The notes below the pieces were generated by a model, which did not search any database, was not told the DNA's origin, and saw nothing but the letters and a program-made list of their open reading frames with translations. Shown here one piece after another: positions 19,437 to 28,777 of a DNA stretch of 32,647 nucleotides; position 1 is the stretch's first letter; each line of letters begins with the position of its first letter. The stretch comes from a bacterium (GTDB lineage Bacteria > Bacillota > Bacilli > Lactobacillales > Streptococcaceae), in NCBI GenBank assembly GCA_905221505.1, contig CAJNDL010000024.1, positions 1-32,647 of the forward strand, in the 5' to 3' direction. A program made the translations under genes and the position numbers.

Positions 19437-20174
19437 ATGAAAATGAAACAAATTAGTGATACTACTTTAAAAATCACGATGTCTTTAGAAGATTTGATGG
19501 ATCGAGGCATGGAGATTGCTGACTTTCTTGTTCCTCAAGAAAAAACAGAAGAGTTCTTTTATGCTATCTTGGATGAGTTAGAGATGCCTGATAGCTTTCT
19601 GGATACAGGCATGTTGAGCTTCCGTGTGACTCCAAAACCTGATAAGGTAGATGTCTTTGTGACTAAGTCAAAAATTGACCAAAATCTAGATTTTGAAGAC
19701 TTATCGGATTTGCCAGATATGGAAGAATTGGCTCAAATGTCGCCAGATGAGTTTATTAAAACTTTAGAAAAAAGCATCGCGGACAAAACCAAAGATGATA
19801 TCGAAGCCATTCAATCTCTAGAGCAAGTCGAAGCTAAGGAAGAAGAGCAGGAGCAGGCTGAACAAGAAGTTGAAGGTAAGAAAGAGCCATACATCTACTA
19901 CATCCTTTCTTTTGCTAAGTTGGCTGACTTGGTAGCTTTTGCCAAGACAGTGACTTTTGAGATGGAAACTTCTGAACTCTACAAAATGAATGAGCGCTAT
20001 TATTTGACTATTCTAGTGGATATTGAAAATCATCCAAGTCCATATCCAGCTTGGCTGTTGGCCCGTATGCGTGAGTTTGCGGAAGATAGTGACATCAGTC
20101 GCTCAGTTTTGCAAGAGTATGGTCAAGTCTTGATGAATCACGATGCAGTGCTTAATCTGCAAAAGATTGGATAA
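19437..20174 (+). CDS. mecA: Adaptor protein MecA
   Basis: A 245-residue adaptor that delivers substrates to the ClpC-ClpP protease. In streptococci it targets the competence sigma factor ComX, so it helps shut off competence. The N-terminal substrate-binding domain begins MKMKQISDTTLKITMSLEDL. A highly acidic Glu/Gln-rich linker occupies about residues 125-150. The C-terminal ClpC-binding domain begins near KEPYIYYILSFAKLADLVAFAK. The start at 19437 was preferred to an in-frame ATG at 19422 because GAGG lies between them and the family begins MKMKQ. It has its own promoter and terminator. Confidence 0.95.
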   Translation: MKMKQISDTTLKITMSLEDLMDRGMEIADFLVPQEKTEEFFYAILDELEMPDSFLDTGMLSFRVTPKPDKVDVFVTKSKIDQNLDFEDLSDLPDMEELAQMSPDEFIKTLEKSIADKTKDDIEAIQSLEQVEAKEEEQEQAEQEVEGKKEPYIYYILSFAKLADLVAFAKTVTFEMETSELYKMNERYYLTILVDIENHPSPYPAWLLARMREFAEDSDISRSVLQEYGQVLMNHDAVLNLQKIG

Positions 20175-20208
20175 TCATTTCTGGAAAGCTATTTCTAGAT
20201 TTTAAGAA

Positions 20209-20235
20209 GAGCGAATCGTCTGATTCGTTTTTTCT
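20209..20235 (+). terminator. Terminator of mecA
   Basis: GCGAATC (20211-20217) and GATTCG (20222-20227) form a short stem with a four-base loop, followed by TTTTTTTCTTT. It lies about 35 bases after the mecA stop codon. Confidence 0.8.
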
Positions 20236-20285
20236 TTATTATACTGAAATAGTGATTTACTATAATAGGAATTTTCACAAAATTC

Positions 20286-20294
20286 TGTTATAAT
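20286..20294 (+). promoter_or_regulatory. Promoter of hom-thrB
   Basis: TGTTATAAT (20286-20294) is an extended -10 box. GAGGAG at 20314-20319 supplies the ribosome site for the ATG at 20326. No T-box or other riboswitch-length leader is present; the predicted leader is only about 25 bases. Confidence 0.6.
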
Positions 20295-20325
20295 GGCTAT
20301 ATTAGAAAATTTCGAGGAGACAAAC

Positions 20326-21612
20326 ATGACAGTTAAAATTGCTTTACTAGGATTTGGTACCGTTGCAAGTGGTGTGCCCTTCCTCCTAAAGGAAAATGGA
20401 GAAAAAATCAATCAATCAGCATATTCAGAGATTGAAGTTGCCAAGGTATTGGTCAAGGATGAAGATGAAAAGAATCGCTTGCTTGCAGCAGGGAATGACT
20501 TTAACTTTGTAACTAATGTGGATGATATTTTGTCAGATCAAGACATTACAATCGTAGTGGAATTGATGGGACGTATCGAACCTGCTAAAACCTTTATCAC
20601 TCGTGCCTTGGAAGCTGGGAAACACGTTGTTACTGCTAACAAGGACCTTTTGGCTGTCCATGGTGCAGAATTGTTAGAAATCGCTAAAGCTAACAAGGTA
20701 GCACTTTACTACGAAGCAGCAGTAGCTGGTGGGATTCCAATTCTTCGTACTTTGGCAAATTCATTGGCTTCTGATAAAATCACGCGCGTGCTTGGTGTGG
20801 TTAACGGAACTTCTAACTTCATGATGACCAAAATGGTGGAAGAAGGCTGGTCTTACGATGATGCTCTTGCGGAAGCACAAAGACTAGGTTTTGCAGAAAG
20901 TGACCCTACAAATGACGTAGATGGAATTGACGCAGCCTACAAGATGGTCATTTTGAGCCAATTTGCTTTTGGTATGAAGGTTGCCTTTGACGATGTAGCT
21001 CACAAGGGAATCCGTAACATCACACCAGAAGACGTAGCTGTAGCGCAAGACCTTGGCTATGTAGTGAAATTGGTTGGTTCTATCGAGGAAACTCCTTCAG
21101 GAATTGCTGCAGAAGTGACTCCAACCTTCCTTCCTAAAGCACACCCACTCGCTAGTGTGAATGGGGTGATGAATGCTGTCTTTGTAGAATCTATCGGTAT
21201 CGGTGAGTCTATGTACTACGGACCAGGTGCTGGTCAAAAACCAACTGCAACAAGTGTTGTGGCGGATATTGTTCGTATCGTTCGTCGATTGAATGATGGA
21301 ACAATTGGAAAAGACTTCAACGAATATAGCCGTGACTTGGTCTTGGCTAATCCAGAAGATGTTAAGGCTAATTACTATTTCTCAATCTTGGCTCCAGACT
21401 CAAAAGGTCAGGTCTTGAAATTGGCTGAGATTTTCAACGCTCAAGATATTTCCTTCAAGCAAATTCTCCAAGATGGCAAAGAGGGTGACAAGGCGCGTGT
21501 TGTTATCATTACACACAAGATTAATAAAGCCCAGCTTGAAAATGTCTCAGCTGAATTGAAGAAGGTTTCAGAATTTGACCTCTTGAATACCTTCAAGGTG
21601 CTAGGAGAATAA
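20326..21612 (+). CDS. hom: Homoserine dehydrogenase
   Basis: The 428-residue enzyme reduces aspartate semialdehyde to homoserine, the branch point to threonine and methionine. The N-terminal NAD(P) loop is [11 protein letters not shown]. The substrate domain holds [12 protein letters not shown] and [18 protein letters not shown] with catalytic Lys and Asp. A C-terminal ACT domain (about 350-428; [21 protein letters not shown]) is the usual threonine-sensing site. An in-frame ATG at 20293 lies inside the -10 box and was rejected. thrB follows after a single base. Confidence 0.96.
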   Translation: MTVKIALLGFGTVASGVPFLLKENGEKINQSAYSEIEVAKVLVKDEDEKNRLLAAGNDFNFVTNVDDILSDQDITIVVELMGRIEPAKTFITRALEAGKHVVTANKDLLAVHGAELLEIAKANKVALYYEAAVAGGIPILRTLANSLASDKITRVLGVVNGTSNFMMTKMVEEGWSYDDALAEAQRLGFAESDPTNDVDGIDAAYKMVILSQFAFGMKVAFDDVAHKGIRNITPEDVAVAQDLGYVVKLVGSIEETPSGIAAEVTPTFLPKAHPLASVNGVMNAVFVESIGIGESMYYGPGAGQKPTATSVVADIVRIVRRLNDGTIGKDFNEYSRDLVLANPEDVKANYYFSILAPDSKGQVLKLAEIFNAQDISFKQILQDGKEGDKARVVIITHKINKAQLENVSAELKKVSEFDLLNTFKVLGE

Positions 21613-21613
21613 G

Positions 21614-22483
21614 ATGAAAATTATTGTACCTGCAACCAGTGCCAATATTGGGCCAGGTTTTGACTCGGTCGGTGTAGCTGTAACCAAGTATCTTCAAATT
21701 GAGGTCTGCGAAGAACGAGATGAGTGGCTGATTGAACACCAGATTGGCAAATGGATTCCACATGACGAGCGCAATCTCTTACTCAAAATCGCTTTGCAAA
21801 TTGTACCAGACTTGCAACCAAGACGTTTGAAAATGACCAGCGATGTTCCCTTGGCGCGTGGTTTGGGTTCTTCCAGCTCGGTTATTGTTGCTGGGATTGA
21901 ACTAGCCAACCAATTAGGCAAGCTTAATTTATCTGACCATGAAAAGTTGCAGTTGGCTACCAAGATTGAAGGGCATCCAGACAATGTGGCTCCAGCCATT
22001 TATGGTAATCTCGTTATTGCAAGTTCCGTTGAAGGGCAAGTTTCTGCTATAGTAGCAGACTTCCCAGAGTGTGATTTCCTAGCCTACATTCCAAACTATG
22101 AATTGCGTACTCGAGACAGCCGTGGTGTCTTGCCTAAGAAACTATCCTACAAGGAAGCTGTCGCTGCCAGTTCTATCGCCAATGTAGCTGTCGCAGCCTT
22201 GTTGGCAGGAGATATGGTGACAGCTGGGCAAGCAATCGAGGGAGACCTCTTCCACGAGCGTTACCGTCAGGACTTGGTGAGAGAATTTGCTACGATTAAG
22301 CAAGTAGCTAAAGAGAATGGGGCCTATGCAACCTACCTCTCTGGTGCCGGACCAACAGTGATGGTCTTGGCCTCTCATGACAAGATGCCGGTCATTAAGG
22401 CAGAATTGGAAAAGCAATCCTTCAAAGGCAAACTGCATGATTTGAAAGTTGATACCCAAGGTGTCCGTGTCCAAGCAAAGTAA
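21614..22483 (+). CDS. thrB: Homoserine kinase
   Basis: The 289-residue GHMP-family kinase phosphorylates homoserine for threonine synthase. Family motifs are visible: [13 protein letters not shown] at the N-terminus, [14 protein letters not shown] as the ATP-binding loop, [13 protein letters not shown], and [12 protein letters not shown] near the C-terminus. AGGAGA inside the end of hom is its ribosome site, so the two genes are coupled. Threonine synthase is not in the window. Confidence 0.96.
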   Translation: MKIIVPATSANIGPGFDSVGVAVTKYLQIEVCEERDEWLIEHQIGKWIPHDERNLLLKIALQIVPDLQPRRLKMTSDVPLARGLGSSSSVIVAGIELANQLGKLNLSDHEKLQLATKIEGHPDNVAPAIYGNLVIASSVEGQVSAIVADFPECDFLAYIPNYELRTRDSRGVLPKKLSYKEAVAASSIANVAVAALLAGDMVTAGQAIEGDLFHERYRQDLVREFATIKQVAKENGAYATYLSGAGPTVMVLASHDKMPVIKAELEKQSFKGKLHDLKVDTQGVRVQAK

Positions 22484-22492
22484 AGAATAGAA

Positions 22493-22539
22493 GATAGGAT
22501 GGGGAAACTCTTGACCAGAGGGCTTCCTATCCTTTTTTT
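22493..22539 (+). terminator. Terminator of hom-thrB
   Basis: GATAGGA (22493-22499) pairs with TCCTATC (22525-22531), with an inner CTCT/AGAG helix, followed by CTTTTTTT. It starts 10 bases after the thrB stop codon. Confidence 0.8.
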
Positions 22540-22550
22540 GAAAAGAAGTT

Positions 22551-22667
22551 TATACTCAATGAAAATCAAAGAGCAAACTAGGAAGCTAGCCGCAGGCTGC
22601 TCAAAACAGTGTTTTGAGGTTGCAGATGTAAGCTGACGTGGTTTGAAGAGATTTTCGAAGAGTATTA
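22551..22667 (-). repeat. BOX element, internally shortened
   Basis: The stretch from TATACTCAATGAAAATC to GATTTTCGAAGAGTATTA is the familiar pneumococcal/mitis BOX repeat, read on the minus strand. The right end (from about 22632) matches boxA and the left part matches boxC, including the inner hairpin around CAAAACAGTGTTTTGAG. The segment normally matching the BOXA1R primer (CTACGGCAAGGCGAC) and any boxB copy are missing, so this is an A-C form with a deleted centre. It lies between thrB and msrAB. BOX elements are mobilisable small repeats that can change expression of neighbours. Confidence 0.85.
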
Positions 22668-22696
22668 GTTAAAAACTTGATAAAGGAGAAACGAAG

Positions 22697-23635
22697 ATGG
22701 CAGAAATTTATCTAGCAGGTGGTTGTTTTTGGGGCCTAGAGGAGTATTTTTCACGCATTTCTGGAGTGCTAGCAACCAGTGTTGGCTACGCTAATGGGCA
22801 AGTCGAAACAACCAATTACCAGCTGCTCAAGGAAACAGACCATGCAGAAACAGTTCAAGTGATTTACGATGAGAAGACAGTATCACTCAGAGAGATTTTA
22901 CTTTATTATTTCCGTGTCATCGATCCTTTATCCATCAATCAACAAGGGAATGACCGTGGTCGCCAATATCGAACTGGGATTTATTATCAAGATGAAGCAG
23001 ACCTGCCAGCTATCTACACTGTGGTGCAGGAGCAGGAGCGCATGCTTGGGCGAAAGATTGCATTAGAAGTGGAGAAACTGCGCCACTATATTTTGGCTGA
23101 AGACTACCACCAAGACTATCTCAAGAAAAATCCTTCCGGTTACTGTCATATCGATGTGACCGATGCTGAGAAACCATTGATTGACGCATCAAATTATGAA
23201 AAGCCTAGTCAAGAAGTGTTGAAGAAAAGCTTAACTGAAGAGTCTTATCGTGTCACCCAAGAAGCTGCTACAGAGGCTCCGTTTAGTAATGCTTATGACC
23301 AAACCTTTGAAGAAGGGATTTATGTAGACATCACGACAGGTGAGCCACTCTTCTTTGCGAAGGATAAGTTTGCCTCAGGTTGTGGTTGGCCAAGTTTTAG
23401 CCGTCCGATTTCCAAGGAGTTGATTCATTATTACAAGGACTTGAGCCATGGAATGGAGCGAATCGAGGTTCGTTCTCGGTCAGGCAATGCTCACTTGGGT
23501 CATGTTTTCACAGATGGACCTCGGGAGTTAGGTGGCCTTCGTTACTGTATCAATTCTGCCTCCTTACGCTTTGTAGCAAAGGATGAGATGGAAAAAGCAG
23601 GATATGGTTATCTATTGCCATACTTAAACAAATAA
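22697..23635 (+). CDS. msrAB: Methionine sulfoxide reductase MsrA-MsrB fusion, cytoplasmic form
   Basis: A 312-residue two-domain repair enzyme that reduces both S- and R-methionine sulfoxide in oxidised proteins. The MsrA domain (about 1-155) has GGCFWG with nucleophile C10. The MsrB domain (about 175-312) has [31 protein letters not shown] and the catalytic Cys in RYCINS (C284). There is no signal peptide or membrane anchor, so it should act in the cytoplasm, like the pneumococcal MsrAB1 near hom-thrB. AAAGGAGA precedes the start. Confidence 0.94.
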   Translation: MAEIYLAGGCFWGLEEYFSRISGVLATSVGYANGQVETTNYQLLKETDHAETVQVIYDEKTVSLREILLYYFRVIDPLSINQQGNDRGRQYRTGIYYQDEADLPAIYTVVQEQERMLGRKIALEVEKLRHYILAEDYHQDYLKKNPSGYCHIDVTDAEKPLIDASNYEKPSQEVLKKSLTEESYRVTQEAATEAPFSNAYDQTFEEGIYVDITTGEPLFFAKDKFASGCGWPSFSRPISKELIHYYKDLSHGMERIEVRSRSGNAHLGHVFTDGPRELGGLRYCINSASLRFVAKDEMEKAGYGYLLPYLNK

Positions 23636-23645
23636 AATTCAGAGG

Positions 23646-23665
23646 GTGGGAGCTCCCCACTTTCT
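23646..23665 (+). terminator. Possible weak terminator after msrAB
   Basis: GTGGG (23646-23650) and CCCAC (23656-23660) form a GC-rich stem around AGCTC, followed by TTTCTTCATTT. The T-tract is interrupted, so termination may be partial and some read-through into the ABC transporter genes is possible. Confidence 0.5.
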
Positions 23666-23695
23666 TCATTTCCAGAATACGCATAGAAGGGATTT

Positions 23696-25420
23696 ATGAA
23701 ACACTTATTATCATACTTTAAACCCTACATCAAAGAATCAATTTTGGCACCCCTGTTCAAGCTACTTGAAGCTGTGTTTGAGCTCTTAGTTCCCATGGTG
23801 ATCGCAGGGATTGTTGACCAATCCTTGCCCCAGAGAGATCAAGGACACCTCTGGATGCAGATTGGCCTGCTCCTTATCTTTGCAGTGATTGGCGTTTTAG
23901 TGGCCTTGGTAGCCCAGTTTTACTCAGCCAAGGCAGCGGTTGGTTTTGCCAAAGAACTGACAGACGACCTTTATCGTCATATTCTTTCCTTACCCAAGGA
24001 TAGCAGAGACCGTTTGACAACTTCTAGCTTGGTGACTCGCTTGACTTCGGATACCTATCAGATTCAGACTGGGATTAATCAATTCCTGCGTCTCTTTTTG
24101 CGAGCGCCTATTATCGTTTTTGGGGCTATCTTTATGGCCTATCGAATCTCAGCTGAGCTGACTTTCTGGTTCTTAGTCATGGTTGTCATTTTGACGATTG
24201 TCATTGTCGGCCTCTCTCGACTGGTCAATCCTCTCTACAGTAGTCTGAGAAAGAAAACAGACCAACTGGTTCAGGAAACGCGCCAGCAATTACAAGGCAT
24301 GCGGGTCATTCGTGCTTTTGGACAAGAAAAACGAGAGTTACAGATTTTTCAAACCCTTAATCAAGTTTATGCCAAATTACAAGAAAAGACAGGCTTCTGG
24401 TCTAGTTTGTTAACACCTCTGACCTATCTGATTGTCAATGGAACTCTTCTCGTCATCATCTGGCAGGGCTATATTTCTATTCAAGGAGGTTTACTCAGTC
24501 AAGGTGCCTTGATTGCTCTTATCAACTATCTCTTGCAGATCTTGGTGGAATTGGTTAAGCTCACCATGCTGATAAATTCCCTCAATCAATCCTATATCTC
24601 AGCCAAGCGAATCGAGGAAGTCTTTGCTGAAGCTCCAGAGGATATCCATTCAGAGTTAGAACAAAAGCAAGCTACCAGCGAGGAGGTTTTACAAGTCCAA
24701 GAACTGACCTTTACCTATCCAGATGCGGCCCAGCCTTCTCTGAGAGGCATTTCTTTTGATATGAAGCAAGGGCAAATCCTTGGTATTATTGGGGGAACAG
24801 GTTCTGGTAAATCAAGCTTGGTGCAAGTTTTACTTGGACTTTACCCAGTAGACAAGGGGAGCATTGACCTTTATCGAAATGGACGTAGTCCTCTTAATCT
24901 TGAGCAGTGGCGGTCTTGGATTTCCTATGTGCCACAAAAGGTCGAACTTTTTAAGGGAACCATTCGTTCCAACTTGACTCTAGGCTTAAATCAAGAAGTG
25001 ACTGATCAAGAACTCTGGCAATCCTTAGAAATCGCGCAAGCCAAGGATTTTGTCAGTGAAAAGGAAGGTCTCTTGGATGCCCTGGTTGAGGCAGGAGGGC
25101 GAAATTTCTCAGGTGGACAAAAACAAAGGCTGTCTATTGCACGTGCAGTCTTGCGCCAAGCACCATTTCTCATCCTAGATGATGCTACCTCGGCCCTCGA
25201 CACCATCACCGAGTCCAAGCTCTTGAAAGCAATTCGAGAAAATCTGCCAAAAACGAGCTTAATTTTGATTTCTCAACGAACCTCGACGCTTCAGATGGCT
25301 GACCAGATTCTCCTCTTGGAAAAAGGTGGGCTCCTAGCTATCGGCAAGCACGAGGACTTGATGAAGACTAGCCAAGTCTATCGTGAAATCAATGCATCCC
25401 AACATGGAAAGGAGGACTAG
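23696..25420 (+). CDS. ABC exporter half-transporter, degenerate ATP site subunit
   Basis: A 574-residue protein with an N-terminal six-helix exporter domain (~1-310) and a C-terminal ATPase domain. The Walker A loop is GGTGSGKSS (366-374) and the signature is FSGGQ (around S472). Walker B is FLILDDATSALD, where the usual catalytic Glu is Asp (D496). The switch His is replaced by Gln (Q527, in ISQRTS). These changes mark it as the inactive-site partner of a heterodimeric multidrug-type exporter, like LmrC or TM287. It pairs with the next gene, one base away. Substrate is unknown; drug, peptide or lipid export are all possible. Confidence 0.9.
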   Translation: MKHLLSYFKPYIKESILAPLFKLLEAVFELLVPMVIAGIVDQSLPQRDQGHLWMQIGLLLIFAVIGVLVALVAQFYSAKAAVGFAKELTDDLYRHILSLPKDSRDRLTTSSLVTRLTSDTYQIQTGINQFLRLFLRAPIIVFGAIFMAYRISAELTFWFLVMVVILTIVIVGLSRLVNPLYSSLRKKTDQLVQETRQQLQGMRVIRAFGQEKRELQIFQTLNQVYAKLQEKTGFWSSLLTPLTYLIVNGTLLVIIWQGYISIQGGLLSQGALIALINYLLQILVELVKLTMLINSLNQSYISAKRIEEVFAEAPEDIHSELEQKQATSEEVLQVQELTFTYPDAAQPSLRGISFDMKQGQILGIIGGTGSGKSSLVQVLLGLYPVDKGSIDLYRNGRSPLNLEQWRSWISYVPQKVELFKGTIRSNLTLGLNQEVTDQELWQSLEIAQAKDFVSEKEGLLDALVEAGGRNFSGGQKQRLSIARAVLRQAPFLILDDATSALDTITESKLLKAIRENLPKTSLILISQRTSTLQMADQILLLEKGGLLAIGKHEDLMKTSQVYREINASQHGKED

Positions 25421-25421
25421 C

Positions 25422-27170
25422 ATGAAACGACAAACTGCAAACCAGACGCTCAAACGTTTAGCCGTAGATTTAGCAAGCCATCCTTTTCTCCTTTTCCTAG
25501 CCTTTCTAGGAACTATTGCCCAAGTTGGCTTATCAATTTACCTACCTATTCTGATTGGACAGGTCATTGACCAAGTTCTAGTGGCTGGTTCATCACCAGT
25601 TTTTTGGCAGATTTTCATCCAGATGATCTTGGTAGTCATAGGAAATACTCTGGTACAATGGGCCAATCCTCTTCTTTATAATCGTCTAATCTTCTCTTAT
25701 ACCAAAGACTTGCGAGAACGAATCATCCATAAGCTTCATCGTTTACCGATTGCTTTTGTGGATCGTCAAGGCAGTGGAGAGATGGTCAGTCGTGTAACCA
25801 CGGACATAGAACAGTTGGCGGCCGGCTTGACCATGATTTTTAATCAATTTTTCATTGGTGTCTTGATGATTTTGGTTAGTATTCTAGCAATGCTCCAAAT
25901 TCATCTCCTCATGACCCTCTTGGTCTTGTTGTTGACACCACTATCCATGGTGATTTCACGTTTTATTGCCAAACGCTCCTATCATCTCTTCCAGAAGCAA
26001 ACAGAGACGAGGGGGATTCAGACTCAGTTGATTGAAGAGTCGCTTAGCCAACAGACCATAATCCAGTCCTTCAATGCTCAAACAGAGTTTATCCAAAGAC
26101 TGCACGAGGCGAATGACAACTACTCAGGCTATTCTCAGTCAGCCATCTTTTATTCTTCAACTGTCAATCCTTCGACTCGCTTTGTCAATGCACTCATTTA
26201 TGCGCTTTTAGCTGGAGTAGGAGCTTATCGTATCATGATGGGTTCAACCTTGACCATCGGTCGTTTAGTAACCTTTTTGAACTATGTTCAGCAATACACC
26301 AAGCCTTTTAATGATATTTCTTCAGTTCTAGCCGAATTGCAAAGTGCTCTGGCTTGTGCAGAGCGCGTCTATGCTGTCTTAGAAAGTCCTGAGGTGGCTG
26401 AAACAGGCAAGGAAGTCTTGACCAGTGACCAAGTTAAGGGTGCCATTTCCTTTAAACAGGTTTCTTTTGGCTACCATCCAGAAAAAATCTTGATTAAGGA
26501 CTTGTCTATCGATATTCCAGCTGGTAGCAAGGTGGCCATCGTTGGTCCGACAGGTGCTGGAAAATCAACTCTTATCAATCTCCTTATGCGATTTTATCCC
26601 ATTAACTCAGGAGATATCTTGCTGGATGGGCAATCCATTTATGATTATACCCGAGCATCATTAAGACAGCAGTTTGGCATGGTGCTCCAAGAGACCTGGC
26701 TCAAGCAAGGGACCATTCATGACAATATTGCCTTTGGGAATCCTGATGCCAGTCGGGAGCAAGTGATTACTGCTGCAAAGGCAGCCAATGCAGACTTTTT
26801 CATCCAACAGTTGCCACAGGGATACGATACCAAGTTGGAAAATGCAGGAGAATCTCTCTCTGTTGGGCAAGCCCAGCTCTTGACCATCGCCCGAGTCTTT
26901 CTGGCTATTCCAAAGATTCTCATCTTAGACGAGGCAACTTCGTCCATCGATACACGGACAGAAGTGCTAGTACAGGATGCCTTTGCCAAACTCATGAAGG
27001 GGCGCACAAGTTTTATCATTGCTCACCGTTTGTCAACCATTCAGGATGCGGACTTGATTCTTGTTTTGGTGGATGGCGGCATTGTTGAGTATGGGAACCA
27101 TCATGACCTCATGGCTAGAAAAGGCAAGTATTACCAAATGCAGCAAGCAGCAGCTTTTAGCTCAGAATAA
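25422..27170 (+). CDS. ABC exporter half-transporter, catalytic partner
   Basis: A 582-residue exporter half with six N-terminal membrane helices and an ATPase domain. Walker A is GPTGAGKST (375-383). Walker B is ILILDEATSSID with the catalytic Glu E504, and the switch His is H535 (IAHRLST). Its signature is LSVGQ, with Val at 481 in place of Gly. The consensus Walker B here plus the consensus signature of the partner build the active site; the weak signature faces the degenerate site. The start at 25422 follows GGAGG by 6 bases; a GTG at 25383 in the same frame would overlap the partner gene and was rejected. Confidence 0.9.
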   Translation: MKRQTANQTLKRLAVDLASHPFLLFLAFLGTIAQVGLSIYLPILIGQVIDQVLVAGSSPVFWQIFIQMILVVIGNTLVQWANPLLYNRLIFSYTKDLRERIIHKLHRLPIAFVDRQGSGEMVSRVTTDIEQLAAGLTMIFNQFFIGVLMILVSILAMLQIHLLMTLLVLLLTPLSMVISRFIAKRSYHLFQKQTETRGIQTQLIEESLSQQTIIQSFNAQTEFIQRLHEANDNYSGYSQSAIFYSSTVNPSTRFVNALIYALLAGVGAYRIMMGSTLTIGRLVTFLNYVQQYTKPFNDISSVLAELQSALACAERVYAVLESPEVAETGKEVLTSDQVKGAISFKQVSFGYHPEKILIKDLSIDIPAGSKVAIVGPTGAGKSTLINLLMRFYPINSGDILLDGQSIYDYTRASLRQQFGMVLQETWLKQGTIHDNIAFGNPDASREQVITAAKAANADFFIQQLPQGYDTKLENAGESLSVGQAQLLTIARVFLAIPKILILDEATSSIDTRTEVLVQDAFAKLMKGRTSFIIAHRLSTIQDADLILVLVDGGIVEYGNHHDLMARKGKYYQMQQAAAFSSE

Positions 27171-27198
27171 GCCTTCCTCTTTTGAAATTTTATAGACG

Positions 27199-27227
27199 AA
27201 AAAAGTTGCCTTCGGGTGACTTTTTTG
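27199..27227 (+). terminator. Terminator of the ABC exporter operon
   Basis: AAAAAAGTTGCC (27199-27210) pairs with GGTGACTTTTTT (27215-27226) through two G-T wobbles, closing on a TTCG-type loop and ending in a T-run. It lies 28 bases after the stop codon. Confidence 0.78.
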
Positions 27228-27234
27228 TTACAAT
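27206..27234 (+). promoter_or_regulatory. Possible promoter of the amidohydrolase gene
   Basis: TTGCCT (27206-27211), 17 bases, then TGTTACAAT with -10 TACAAT (27229-27234). The -35 lies inside the terminator hairpin of the upstream operon. The leader to the ATG at 27285 would be about 43 bases. Confidence 0.4.
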
Positions 27235-27284
27235 AGCTAGAAAAATTATTCACTGTAAATTGTCTTATAGAAAAGGAGCCTAGA

Positions 27285-28568
27285 ATGAAAGTCTATCAGC
27301 ATGTAAATATCGTGACTTGTGACCAAGATTTCCATGTTTATCTGGATGGAATCTTAGCAGTTAAGGATTCTCAAATCGTCTATGTCGGTCAAGAGAAGCC
27401 AGAAGTTTTAGAGCAAGCTGAGCAGATTATAGACTATCAAGGAGCCTGGATTATGCCTGGCTTGGTCAATTGCCATACGCATTCTGCTATGACAGGTTTG
27501 CGAGGAATCCGAGATGACAGTAATCTCCATGAATGGCTCAATGACTATATCTGGCCTGCAGAAGCTGAGTTTACTCCAGACATGACTACCAAGGCGGTCA
27601 AAGAAGCGCTGACAGAGATGCTCCAGTCAGGAACAACAACCTTCAATGATATGTATAATCCCAATGGAGTGGAGATTGAGCAGATTTATCAGGCAGTTAA
27701 GGATTCCAAGATGCGTTGTTATTTCTCACCGACCCTCTTTTCTTCAGATACAGAAACAACTGATGAGACCATGAGCAGAATACGAGCTATTATCGAGACA
27801 AACATAGGATATGAAAATCCAAATTTCAAGGTGATGGTAGCTCCACATTCTCCCTACAGCTGTAGTAGAGACTTGCTGGAGAGAAGCCTAGATATGGCAA
27901 AAGAGCTGAATATTCCCATCCATATCCATGTAGCGGAGACCAAGGAGGAGTCAGGAATTATCCTGAAACGATACGGCAAAAGGCCCCTAGCCTTTCTAGA
28001 AGAACTGGGTTACTTAGATCATCCGTCTGTCTTTGCTCATGGAGTCGAATTAAATGAGCGAGAAATCGAACGTTTGGCAACTTCTCAAGTGGCTATAGCC
28101 CATAATCCTATCAGTAACCTCAAATTGGCATCAGGGATTGCTCCCATCATCCAACTGCAAAAAGCAGGGGTAGCAGTCGGAATTGCGACTGACTCGGTAG
28201 CTTCCAATAACAATCTAGATATGTTTGAGGAAGGACGGACAGCAGCCCTTCTTCAGAAGATGAAAAGTGGAGACGCTAGCCAATTTCCTATCGAAACAGC
28301 TCTCAAGGCACTGACAATCGAAGGGGCCAAGGTCCTTGGAATGGAAAATCAGATAGGAAGTCTAGAAGTCGGTAAGCAAGCAGATTTTCTGGTTATTCAA
28401 CCACAAGGGAAAATTCATCTCCAACCTCAGGAAAATATGCTTTCTCATCTCGTCTATGCGGTTAAATCCAGTGATGTTGATGATGTTTATATCGCTGGAG
28501 AACAAGTTGTTAAGCAAGGCCAAGTCCTGACAGTAGAACTTCAACAGAAAAATCACGAAAAATTTTAA
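27285..28568 (+). CDS. Amidohydrolase, Atz/Trz family (MTA/SAH deaminase-like)
   Basis: A 427-residue metal-dependent deaminase-type protein. The metal-binding His pair is in NCHTHSAM (H64, H66). HIHVAETKEE has H215, FAHG has H252, and the catalytic/metal Asp is in ATDSVASNNNLDMFEE (D303). This set matches the Atz/Trz clade that includes 5-methylthioadenosine/S-adenosylhomocysteine deaminase and chlorohydrolases. Purine-nucleoside deamination is the most likely activity, but related guanine or triazine hydrolases cannot be excluded. AAAAGGAG precedes the start. The C-terminus returns to the small beta domain typical of the family. Confidence 0.85.
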   Translation: MKVYQHVNIVTCDQDFHVYLDGILAVKDSQIVYVGQEKPEVLEQAEQIIDYQGAWIMPGLVNCHTHSAMTGLRGIRDDSNLHEWLNDYIWPAEAEFTPDMTTKAVKEALTEMLQSGTTTFNDMYNPNGVEIEQIYQAVKDSKMRCYFSPTLFSSDTETTDETMSRIRAIIETNIGYENPNFKVMVAPHSPYSCSRDLLERSLDMAKELNIPIHIHVAETKEESGIILKRYGKRPLAFLEELGYLDHPSVFAHGVELNEREIERLATSQVAIAHNPISNLKLASGIAPIIQLQKAGVAVGIATDSVASNNNLDMFEEGRTAALLQKMKSGDASQFPIETALKALTIEGAKVLGMENQIGSLEVGKQADFLVIQPQGKIHLQPQENMLSHLVYAVKSSDVDDVYIAGEQVVKQGQVLTVELQQKNHEKF

Positions 28569-28586
28569 AAAAAGTTTGCAAAAATC

Positions 28587-28615
28587 TTGCATTCTTTTTT
28601 TAACTATGCTATACT
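28587..28615 (+). promoter_or_regulatory. Strong promoter of rplJ-rplL
   Basis: TTGCAT (28587-28592), a 17-base spacer and TATACT (28610-28615) preceded by TGC give both a -35 and an extended -10 element. This is one of the best promoters in the window, as expected for a ribosomal protein operon. Confidence 0.82.
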
Positions 28616-28621
28616 TATATA

Positions 28622-28777
28622 CGGTTTGAAAAAACTGCCTAAGACAGTAGGGGAGCCTGACTCATAAATATCCTACCGAGGACAAAACGTATCATGTAAA
28701 AAGAAGCGTATTGTACTTTCGTGTCTAGGTTTGGGCGCGTTTTTCTTTTTGAAAAATTCCCCAAGCAAAATAATTAC
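28622..28777 (+). ncRNA. L10 leader (autoregulatory mRNA structure)
   Basis: About 170 bases of structured, untranslated leader lie between the promoter and rplJ. The first part (to about 28690) has pairing segments around CTGCCTAAGACAGTAGGGGAG and CCTACCGAGG, the position of the L10(L12)4 binding site in Bacillales/streptococcal L10 leaders. The second part contains AAAAAGAAGCG (28698-28708), which can pair with the T-rich end at 28736-28750, a terminator-like hairpin. The known model is that excess L10-L12 complex binds and favours termination. Assignment is by position and shape, not by a covariance search. Confidence 0.75.

Noticed and set aside
20293..20325. Upstream in-frame ATG for hom
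   Set aside because: It is inside the -10 box, and GAGGAG points to the ATG at 20326, where the conserved sequence begins.
20175..20325. Riboswitch or T-box before hom
   Set aside because: After the mecA terminator and the hom promoter only about 25 leader bases remain, too few for such an element.
25383..25421. Upstream GTG start for the second ABC subunit
   Set aside because: It would overlap the first subunit by 38 bases, while GGAGG is ideally placed for the ATG at 25422.
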